Source of the DNA: Paramarasmius palmivorus
Lineage: Eukaryota; Basidiomycota; Agaricomycetes; Agaricales; Marasmiaceae
Length of the DNA stretch: 28,320 bases
Reading direction: 5' to 3'
Assembly: GCA_037176845.1 (NCBI GenBank)
Contig: JAYKXP010000314.1
Location: forward strand, 1-28,320
A program made the translations under genes and the position numbers. The stretch's first letter is position 1. Each line of letters begins with the position of its first letter. Below are positions 1 to 8,590 of this stretch, one piece after another. Below the pieces are notes generated by a model. The model worked only from the letters and a program-made list of their open reading frames with translations. It ran no database searches and was not told the DNA's origin.

Positions 1-660
1 AGTTTCGTGGGTTGTAGGGGATACTGTAGCCTGTAGGTCGACGAATGGTACAGGTGTGGGTGAGGTTCGGTAGTTCCGTGCACTGAAGCTCGGAAAAGCC
101 CATCTGTCCTGCCTGTCCTTTCTGTGCTCTCGTGTTAGACTAAGAACAGCGAAGTAAGAGGAAAAGAAAAGAAAAGAAGGAACGCACCATATCGACTCTT
201 GAGCCCATTCCCTCGAATCCGCGGTGTGGAGAATATTTTCCCTGAAACCTCGTCGAGCTGACAGTGACGGTAAAGGCACACGAGCGTTATTGGAGTATGA
301 TGCTGTGGAGCTCGTATCCTGTTCTAGACTCCGCAATAACGATTAATTCTGGCATTGGCTTGTAATTGAATTGTGGTTACTGGGGATCAGACCCATAGGA
401 TCTAGAGCCTTTAGGCTTTAGGACTCGCGATGTGCGTATGAAAAGGATTAGGCACTATGAAGCTCTTTGAATCTAAAGATCTAAAGGCGTGGGGTGCAAG
501 GGTATCGGAGCAGTCCTTTGGTCCCCTCGAGGAAGGCTACGGACATACTGCATCGCACGCGTCGACGACGTTGTAAGACGCGACGCAAACATCCGAAAGC
601 TATAGAGCCATTCACCGCTTCCAAGATACACTATTTTTTTACAGCAATCTTCTTAGGCCT
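1..660. other. No gene recognised; unique-looking intergenic DNA
   Basis: No open frame with conserved protein character is seen on either strand. A 64-codon frame at 494-688 has a basic, low-information sequence and no splice-linked partner. The stretch has a purine-rich patch near 150-180 (AAAAGAAAAG type) and otherwise ordinary mixed composition. It may be the far flank of a gene outside the window or old transposon sequence. Confidence 0.5.
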
Positions 661-839
661 ACGTAGGCGAACCCCTCAGATGGCATAGACCAGGGGCGCG
701 GCGGTGGCGGTTTCTTCTCGTACTGAGTCTTGGCCTATACTTCGCCATACCTGGTGACTCTCGTCCCACCAAACCATTCGCACAATATTCCCCCCCAGAA
801 ACAGACGACCAAACCCCGCCGTCGAGCTGGAACGGCGAA

Positions 840-1030
840 ACCGACGTAAGTCTTGAGACGTAAACGACGACGTTAGAAGACGTCGGTGACCCTCCTTGCT
901 GTACGGTGGTTCTCGGATTAGGTACCGGTTCGGTAAGGTACGAGGAATCGCCAGGGTAGTCGAGGTCGTTGTTGTACCTGTTAGAAGAGACTAGGACGTT
1001 ATCGGGACTAGGTAGCTAGTTCGTTCGTAA
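840..1030. other. Segment with reversed dinucleotide bias
   Basis: Hand counts over 841-1020 give TA 16 against AT 3, CG 18 against GC 3, AC 14 against CA 1, and GT 23 against TG 8. Ordinary DNA normally shows AT at least equal to TA, and CA/TG in excess over AC/GT, so the order looks mirrored. Read right to left without complementing, the stretch looks like normal DNA and contains an open frame of about 60 codons. No gene is seen in the normal direction. Whether this is chance, a data artefact or biology cannot be told from here. Confidence 0.45.
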
Positions 1031-1299
1031 CTCCCCTCGAAGCAATCTTCACGGCAACGGCACCTCCGCGTTCCTAATCCTCTCAATCTCTACATCCCCA
1101 CACAAACGCTATTCTTTCCAAGACGAACCCTTCTTTGCCTACATCTCGCATTGCGCCTCAGATCCTCTTTGAGGCGCTTGTGTTTGGGCCGCCTGACCCC
1201 CGCCTCCTCTCAACACTTGATACCTTAGATGACGCATGCCTCGGTAACCTATCAGTTCCACTTGACTGGCTTCCTCATACTTCCTCGTCCTTCGTAGTG

Positions 1300-1860
1300 T
1301 TGTTGTATGGTCACCACGGCACCCAGACACTCGCAGCTCTCAGTTCACACCCCCATCACAAACGCTATTACTCCATCTCCACCTCCCCCCATCATACCCC
1401 ACCCCCCACACCCCACAATATCCCCCACACCGCGCACCCCACTACACAAGAAACCCATCAACACGGAACACTCCCCGCGCACCACGCCCATCCTCACCTT
1501 CCTAACTGCCCAGCACCCCCAAACTCCATCTACAACCTGCGCGGGTGGTGTACCCCCCACGTCCACCCCCCATGGCCCGGTCCCCCCCGTTTTCTCCCTA
1601 CCCCCCCCCCCCCCACGAAAACGGCTTCGTAGCGTGCTCACGAGCGGTTTGGTGGGACAGGTGGTGTTGGTCTGGAATGTACGTGTGCCGGCGTTGTTCG
1701 GTGTGCTCTTAGCTTGGGCTTGGGTTTTAGCTGGCGGGTATGGAGGCGGCGGCGCTTCTCGTAAACGTTCCCATCCGCCAGAGTTTACGAATGGATTCGA
1801 CGGATCTTCCTCAAATACGGTGCCTCCCCCGTCTCGGTGTCGGCAGGGGTAAGTATGGTG
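1300..1860. repeat. C-rich low-complexity block followed by GT-rich block
   Basis: From about 1340 to 1614 the plus strand is dominated by C and A, with many runs of four or more C and a C14 tract at 1601-1614. From 1630 to about 1750 it turns G/T-rich. Open frames here (1135-1632 and 1307-1852 plus, 1345-1641 minus) translate to proline/threonine/histidine or glycine runs, as expected of low-complexity DNA rather than genes. The minus strand has several G-runs in close succession, so G-quadruplex formation is possible. Confidence 0.6.
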
Positions 1861-2600
1861 TCTCGACTCGGAGGCGGTATCGCACTAAAACGACGATACA
1901 GACTTGAAGTCGTCGAGGTAGTGAAGGCGCCACTGTTTCGCGGATAAGGTGAAGGTAGTATACTGTTGATGCGTGGGCTGTTGTGGTTGTTGGTGAGATG
2001 GGTGGTGTATGGGGGGGTTGTATTGGTGAAGGGGAAGATGTAGTAGGTATCCTAAGTGCACTCGACTCGACGATGAGGATTGTAGCATGAGGCTGCTCGG
2101 TCGACGTTGAGGTAGTTTCGGCGGGCCTGTTGTGGTTAGCGGTGTTGTAGTCGTGTTGACCATGTCCTGTACTACTTCATCCCCAGCTCGGCCGCGCCAA
2201 ACCTCTGAACATGCTGCTTAACACAGCTTTATATTCTCATACTGATCTTACATCCCACCTCTCCCCATGCCTGCCTCTTCATCTCGTTGTCAGCCATAGG
2301 GACACCCGAATGGACCTCCGACGATATCGACGAATGCTATGCCCGTGTTTGGGCGGTGTAGTGTGAGGCGGGAATTCATTACGCAGTCAGGTCGCGTTGG
2401 AGGGTATTGCGTGGTGGTAACGGGCGGTGCCGGGTTGCGATCGTGTTGTAGTGGTGAGGATGTAAGACGGGGTAAGGGACTTGAAAGTTGATCAACGGGC
2501 ATCAGCATCGTCGGTGTTGTTTTCTGAGGATTTGGGGGAAAGAGGGCTATTGATTCAAAAGGCTTTGGATACAAGGGATTTGGACAGCTGGACACTGTGC
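1861..2600. other. GT-rich intergenic stretch, no gene recognised
   Basis: Strong G/T bias occurs at 1970-2040 and 2380-2480. The minus-strand frames 1885-2163 and 2290-2595 encode only T/P/H/Q-rich low-complexity peptides. Part of it (1861-2160) weakly repeats the dinucleotide inversion seen at 840-1030 (AC 13 against CA 5, CG 22 against GC 14). Positions 2160-2290 look ordinary. No splice-linked coding exons were found. Confidence 0.45.
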
Positions 2601-2613
2601 AATATGGTGGTCG

Positions 2614-2783
2614 TTTTTTTTTTTTTTTTTTCTTTTCATTTTTTTTTTTTTTTATTATTTATTTTGTGCGATTTGGTGTTTCGGTGTTGTGTGGTGTTGT
2701 GGGTGAGGTGTGTGGTTAGTGGGAATAAAAGAAAGAGAAGGGCGGTTTTTAAATAAAAAAAAAAAAAAAAAACTAAAAAAAAA
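2614..2783. repeat. Poly-T arm and poly-A arm (potential foldback)
   Basis: Two T runs (18 T at 2614-2631 and 15 T at 2639-2653) are followed about 100 nt later by two A runs (18 A at 2755-2772 and 9 A at 2775-2783). The arms are complementary and could fold into a hairpin with a loop of about 100 nt. An AATAAA-like string directly precedes the first A run, which would also fit the tail of an old retroposed transcript. No open frame is credible here. Confidence 0.6.
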
Positions 2784-4200
2784 CATACCGTTACCACCGT
2801 TACAATACCACAAAATGGAGCCAACTACACCAGGCTTCGGAAATCGGAGATTCAGCAGAGATTTGTATGCTGTTTGCTTTTTGTAAACGGCTTGCTTCAT
2901 TCCTCTTATTTTTTTTGGAGAAACTCACGATAAAAGAAAGAATGAAATAGAATTCAGCTTGCTAACCCATAGGGAACAGGAAGCGACCGTGGTAATCCTG
3001 TTGCGGAGTACAATCGCTTGAATGTCAGCGATGCTTCGAGAAATCTGGGGTTCAATACAAGGACCCTTTGTCTAAGCACTCATCGTTTTTGGCCAACGGG
3101 GTCTCTATAGTTGTACTCGATTTACAGTATGATCAAACCAATGATCCTCAAATCCAAGTACCAAATCCTATCCCAACTGCCCCATCTCAGCGCTACGGCA
3201 AACAAGAACCTCGTACGTCTCACCGTTCCCACTCTGTTTTCATTACTCTTCAATCAACTGAGTCACACGACAACGCAGAAAGGCCCCCTGGACACATAAG
3301 ATCTCCCAAGCGCCAATTCCAACGACTGCCACGCAGCTGTAACACGCATAAAGGCGCTCCTCGGATAGCTAACTGATATAAAACGGATCGGGAATTTATA
3401 GCGTGTTGGATAGGCGAGAATTAAATAAAAACCTGGGAACTAAAGGGAATGAAGCAAGTTGAGGTTTAGGAGATTTTTAATTGGAGAAGATGGAAGTGTG
3501 CATCTAATTTCGGGTGTGGTGAGTTTTGTTTGGGTCGGCGTCTGGATATTGGGCCTTGGCTGATGGTGTTGGCTGTAACAGGAGTGATAAGTTGTTTGTA
3601 GGATATGTAAGATCTAACACGGTGTACAAGAATCAAGATCTTCAGCATTGCGCTTGACGCTAACCGGAAGGCAGCGATTCCATTCGTGACCTTGTTGCTC
3701 GCGATTTCTCTTCTCCCATTTTCACGCATCATGCTACTACTGAAAAACAGCGAACACAGGACCACTCGAAGGTCACTTCGATAAACCTCTGAAATCCAGG
3801 CTGCCAACCGCGCTGAAGCTTCCAGAGTGCTTCACCAGCATGTCCCCGTTAGTACTGCAGTTCAAATACATGCCGAATACACCACTAACACCACAAACCC
3901 AGGCGGTCGTTCCCTTGTCGTGTACTTCAAGTCGAATCATCGAGGTATCGATAATGCTGCGTAGGAAGCGAGAGGAGTGCGAGAACGGACAGAACGTTGC
4001 AACACCTCGCATATCTTTCACCTCAACCTGGCCCTGCCATCGCCGAATTGCATATCCTTCACTTTCCTCCTACTAGCTCTTCGGTACAATCTTCAATCTT
4101 GCCTTACCTATTGCATCGTGTCACGACATTGCCCTGTCGGCGTTATCACCCTCGTGTTTCAGCCTACGAGGCCAGAGCTTCAGAACTCACATACCCACCT
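2784..4200. other. No gene assigned; short unassigned frames
   Basis: A plus-strand frame at 3068-3376 and two overlapping minus-strand frames (3773-4021 and 3466-3807) are open but resemble no family I know. The minus pair overlaps in different frames at 3773-3807, so they could be two pieces of one decayed gene, but no conserved motif supports this. Nothing else was recognised. Confidence 0.35.
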
Positions 4201-4613
4201 CTGATGTCTCCCAGACTCCGACTCTCAAGGCTTCGTCTGGCCCACCACCATTCCTTCACGCAGACACGACGACGACGACACGTCCCATTGTTTCTTGCTC
4301 CTGGTGATGGCAGCCAGCGATTCCAGCCGATTTGTTCGCTCGTTTTGGGATCGACACATCATTTGCACGATCCTGTAGTCATCTCCGCGCTTGATTCATC
4401 CGAATCTCGGACCGATACCCATCCTTCACCTTTCAAAACATAATTATCTCACGCTCTCCAACCAACGAACACAAGACATGGCAGGATGCAGTGTTCTACG
4501 CCAGCCTCTGCCTCACTCGGATACAACGCGACAGCACCCAATCAATGCACATGGCGCCTTGCACCAGAACCCAGGATCGACACTCTCAGAAGCCAACGCT
4601 TCTATGCCTCTAC

Positions 4614-4700
4614 CTGTCAGTTGCAAGGACCAACGCCAATTGCCTGCACTCGACGAACATCCGGGAGGAGCATTACTTTCCTTCATAAGGCTATCTGTTT
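4614..4700 (+). repeat. Dispersed repeat, partial copy (segment c)
   Basis: The stretch beginning GTTGCAAGGACCAACGCCA is similar to 12648-12728, which begins GTTGCAAGCACCAGCGCCA. Matching continues with gaps through ACGAACAT and a CATT-CTTTCCTTCA block to the CTATCTG motif. Here this segment lies upstream of the other repeat segments (5008-5275), whereas in the second copy it lies downstream. The open frame 4391-4702 covering it looks like decayed coding sequence; the parent protein was not recognised. Confidence 0.55.
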
Positions 4701-5007
4701 GAGGAAACAATATGCATGATTGTTCTTAATCTAACACGGGAACATAGACACTCCAGGCAGGACGAACGTTGACGCGCATTTCCGAGCTTTATACAGAACT
4801 GTGACCAAGCCTCATCCACACCTGTACTCGACCCACAACACGCGCTCAACTTGAATGTCTCCGTCTCAATCCTTGCTCTCGCATTGAAACGAATGACTCG
4901 GATGTTCAGATGCTATTGTACAGGATCTAGACATTCACTGGACGTTTTGAAGGTCTATCCGCCCCACGGCCTCAGATGGATGTATCCGTCATTGCTAGAG
5001 GGTGATC

Positions 5008-5275
5008 ACTGAGGTGTGTTCCTTCTTTTCCTTCCTCGCCTGGCCGTTCTAACTCAGTCTCCAGGATGAACACGCTTTCCCGAGTCTTGCACAAGGACTA
5101 CCTAACCTCTCATGTCGAAAAGAGCTATCACATAGACTCCCTTTTGGTATTTCTCGAAGGCAACGTTAGCGTCTCCAGAATAAAGGGAAGGACTTTGGTG
5201 GGCGGTGAAGGGCAGAAAGGTCCACCGAAAACGGAAGGCCATCCTCAGAGGACTACAGCGTCGTTCTCTGGGCTA
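5008..5275 (+). repeat. Dispersed repeat, partial copy (segments a and b)
   Basis: This matches 12294-12650 in three collinear blocks: 5008-5097 with 12294-12387, 5144-5170 with 12545-12574, and about 5195-5275 with 12580-12650. The first block has the look of an intron: GTGTGTTCC after GAG, a T/C-rich stretch, CTAAC branch-like sequence and a CTCCAG end, directly followed by ATGAACACG. The best open frame (5066-5281, 71 codons) is probably a relic. The parent could be a transposon gene or a multicopy cellular gene; no domain was recognised. Confidence 0.6.
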
Positions 5276-5724
5276 CGCTGACCCATGAACCAGCACCAAT
5301 GTCGAGTTCGCCGATTTGTACTGCCAACCCCGTGGGTGTCTTTCCCTGGCTGCCCATTGGAGAGGCTTACTTATGGTTCATGGGCATAAACGTCACTGAG
5401 ACTTGAGGCGTAAGGATTGGTAATCTTGCGGAACCCGACATGAAGGGTGGTCAACGAGAATCATGCACGCTTTCTCTTTCTCAATCCCGGTTCCCTATCT
5501 TTCGCCGGGAACACGAGGAACGGCAGAAGAGAAGAATGCAATGTCAAAGGATCTTTGGTCATGAATCACGTACCACAGGTGATTTGATGTCCTCCTCGCC
5601 TTTCGTTTCCATCTAACGTGCTATCGCAGGATGTTATTCTACTTTCGGTTCTCGAAGGGACTCGCACTTAAACTTAGGTCCACAAAACCACCGAGAGAGG
5701 TGACGGACTTGGTTTCCGACGAGG

Positions 5725-6318
5725 TTGTTGGAAAGCCCAGACGATGAAGCAATGTACAGGCCACACCGAAGATGCTCACCTAATAACCTGTACAGCGAGG
5801 AGAATTTAGGTTCGTTTCTTCGTCTTCTCTTCTCACGACTATATACCACTACTCTATGCAGAGTGGGATACGACTTGGCCTGTTTCGCCTCACCCCGTGA
5901 AATCGTCGGAATCGAATCATGCGTAAAATTGGGTGCTATCATCGCGACAAAGTCCTCTCTTCGAGAAAAAACACGGCTGGGTTGTTTTCTAGCCTTCGCT
6001 ACCTTATCTGGTTCATCTTACCAAATCGAGAGATCGAATGGAGAGATTCAACAAGGTGCCGAAGACGATAGAAGACTACAGGCCTGCAAAAGCTGTATAA
6101 TTAATCATCTCTTTCGGATAGCCAAGCCCTTCGACTTCACCCTTCCCGGCAACATGAAACATTCGGAACTAATCGTCAACATTGATTTTCCTTTCCTGCT
6201 TGAATCGAAGTCGGACTCCCTCACGCCGTGTTTTCGAATGGCAGATGATCCGATGGTTATAGGCTTCGCCACCCTGTCTAAACGCCATCCTACAACGGGA
6301 GTCGTTGCTGAGCGCTGA
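5725..6318 (+). CDS. Hypothetical single-exon open frame, doubtful
   Basis: This is an uninterrupted 197-codon frame, unusually long for this intron-dense region apart from the tandem array. The translation is mixed in composition, with short hydrophobic patches (around residues 75-100 and 120-135), no signal peptide and no motif I recognise. Shorter frames overlap it on the minus strand. No paralogue is seen in the window. It ends about 470 nt before the start of membrane-protein gene A. It may be a real lineage-specific gene, a relic or chance, and I lean towards not functional. Confidence 0.22.
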   Translation: MLESPDDEAMYRPHRRCSPNNLYSEENLGSFLRLLFSRLYTTTLCRVGYDLACFASPREIVGIESCVKLGAIIATKSSLREKTRLGCFLAFATLSGSSYQIERSNGEIQQGAEDDRRLQACKSCIINHLFRIAKPFDFTLPGNMKHSELIVNIDFPFLLESKSDSLTPCFRMADDPMVIGFATLSKRHPTTGVVAER

Positions 6319-6791
6319 TATGTGACTCGAGATATAGCGCCTATCATGCGCGGTAATTGCTCCACAGCACTAACTGCAAAGGTCTACTACACAGCGAAGG
6401 TTTTCACTGGCCTTCTACACTCTGCCCCGGATATCCGCTCGTACAGAAGTAATCTTATGCATGACAATCGAGGTTACGGACTCTAGTTAGTCTGTCCCTC
6501 TGTCCGGTAAACATTAATCTGACAAGCTCGCAGTTTGCAACTCATAACTCTGGTTCCATGATCGTGGCCAATACTTTCGCTCCGTATAGGACGGACTGCC
6601 CCCCCTCATCACCTACTCCCCTTCGCATCTTTGATTCATTCCCTCCGGCCTTTAGTATCAATCATTAGATCAACGCAATGGATTGCTCTTCCGGCTATGG
6701 CTTGGTCTATGCTATCTACCGTAACTCTACGGTTAAGGAAATGGTGAAAGGCCATATAACGGCGAGATTTGGTTCCATCCTGGCTAGCATC

Positions 6792-8344
6792 ATGGCTTCC
6801 GAGACAGTCCCAAAAGAAGTGGCCCCCTACATCTCTGTCCTGCGAGTTATCGACCTTCCGTTGTCCACGTTTTCGGTACGTCTAGGCTAGCTAATCTTCA
6901 TTCCAACTACTAAAGTTCATCATTAGGTTATGTACTTTGTCTACGGTATGCACCAAATGTTGCATGCTCAATGGGCTTTGACTCATGTGTTCCTCACTAG
7001 GCATCTACGTTCTGATTTTTGGGACATACCTATACATGATGCGAAACCACGAACAAAAGTATGACAATACCTCCGTTGCGAATAGGCTGTATCTACGGCT
7101 AGCGGTGGTCCTCTTCGTGCTATCCACGATATTTGTTGCCGACTTTACTGCTATGCGCGTTCAAGATTCCGAGCTCTTTTTCAATGCGGCCAAGGCCAGG
7201 GATTATCGAACCCTCTATAGATATCTGACGTCTGCCAACAAGGAGAGGATGGCGCTTTTGTAAGACGAACACAGCCTAGTCCTTGAACCTTTGTCTAATC
7301 CTCGGATCCATTTTAGCTCGCTCGAGACATTGATCCCTATTTTCTCAAAGTACGTGCCTTCTCTGTGAATAGCTAGGTCGGCTTAGTGACAGATTAATAG
7401 CATGGCAGCGGACTGGATGCTTGTCAGTGACTACTCCAACCATCTTCGAGTCAAGCTAACTGAAACTCAGATCCATCGCTGTTATACAATCTGGAGTTTC
7501 GACAAACGAATCGGGATACCCTTGATAACGGCATCGGTCATCTCAAATGGTACTGTTTTCTTTTCGTTTCTTTGACGATCTATCCGTGTTAATCATTCAT
7601 TCTACTAGCGGCTGGGATCGCGAGTATCATTGTAATCCTTGTTAGCCTCAACGTACGCGGGCTATGGCACTTGAGTCATCAAGGAAGAACCTCCTTTGCC
7701 GCATACAATATTTGCAGTGCAGGTATCAACTCTATTCTAACGCTTCTTACTGGTGCGTCGTACTGTACCGTTCTTTTCAGCTGTCCCTCTTCTTATACGA
7801 AGCGATGCTACAGCTGGACGCATCTGGTGGATTCACCGACAAGTTCGTGCCCGTGGCATTCAATCAACGGATAACTTTATTCCATCAGTCTGTAGAATCA
7901 TGTGCGTGTTCTTGAATTTTGACATTTATGGATCTTCGATCATGTTTATCGACATCACTGGCACAGCTTGGAATCGGGGATCATCTACCCACTTCTCCAG
8001 ATTGCTGATCTAGTCGAGGTAAATACCACGGACATGGCGCCGTTCGATTTTTTCCCATTGGTTACTTTGAGTGCTGTGAGTGGTTTACCGAGTCCTTTTT
8101 TTGGGATGATGTTGATTGCCGCTTAAAGGGACTCGCGCCTACTCTCATCTTGGTCCGTGCAAAACTCGGGAAAACCGTTGAAAGTTTGCAGAGGGAAGAA
8201 GCAGTTTCGGATATTCGCTTCAACGATCGACGTGGTGCTGTGGATACCACTGCCACGGGGACTCAGGCGCAGTCTCTGAACGTTGCACTGACGGGGGCCA
8301 GCGTTGGGTCTCGGGAGGAAGAAGGGAAGGTAGAGTCAGTCTGA
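6792..8344 (+). CDS. Seven-helix membrane protein, paralogue A (10 exons)
   Basis: Exons: 6792-6875, 6927-6945, 7001-7259, 7317-7349, 7401-7422, 7471-7549, 7609-7752, 7814-7901, 7967-8075, 8129-8344, giving 350 codons plus stop. All nine introns are GT-AG, 48-65 nt. An in-frame ATG exists at 6678, but 6792 is preferred because the protein then begins MASETVPKEVAPYIS, matching the start of paralogue B. Hydrophobic stretches lie at roughly residues 26-48, 66-88, 122-146, 150-176, 190-216, 242-262 and 268-293, suggesting seven membrane helices and a hydrophilic tail of about 57 residues. Motifs shared with B and C include YFVYG, NRLYL, RIWWIHRQV, ESGI.YPL and RAKLGK followed by RFND. I know this type as a multicopy agaricomycete family without a characterised member; it may be receptor- or sensor-like, but that is a guess from topology. 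The 3' end lies close to the zinc-finger gene. Confidence 0.85.
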
Positions 8345-8500
8345 TGAATGGGGCAATATGAGGCTGAATTCTATGCACCTATACACGAATTTGGATATGT
8401 GAACCAACTGCGTTATTTCTACCTTTTATCTATCTATATAACGATGAAGACTCGAGAGTGGACAACCAATAACGGTGGGCGCTGTCGATTTGTTGATAAT

Positions 8501-8506
8501 AATAAA
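8501..8506 (+). terminator. Possible poly(A) signal of paralogue A
   Basis: An AATAAA hexamer lies 157 nt after the stop codon of paralogue A and 85 nt before the start of the zinc-finger gene. Fungal poly(A) signals are loose, so this is only a candidate. Confidence 0.35.
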
Positions 8507-8590
8507 ACAGCTCTAAAGCTCTCACTGTCACGTTACGCGATAGGAAGTAGCCGAGTCGATCGTAGGGCATGCTTGTTTCCTACCACCATC

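Noticed and set aside
1135..1852. Two overlapping plus-strand frames of 165 and 181 codons
   Set aside because: Translations are proline/threonine/histidine runs produced by C-rich low-complexity DNA, and both frames stay open over the same stretch.
3030..3075. GGTTCAA-like string suggesting a tRNA T-arm
   Set aside because: No matching acceptor, D-arm or anticodon arm could be folded around it.
5634..5942. Minus-strand frame of 102 codons opposite 5725-6318
   Set aside because: No motif or splice partner; retained only the longer plus-strand frame, itself at low confidence.
6678..6791. Upstream in-frame ATG extending paralogue A by 38 residues
   Set aside because: The extension has no counterpart in B or C, whose starts align with the ATG at 6792.
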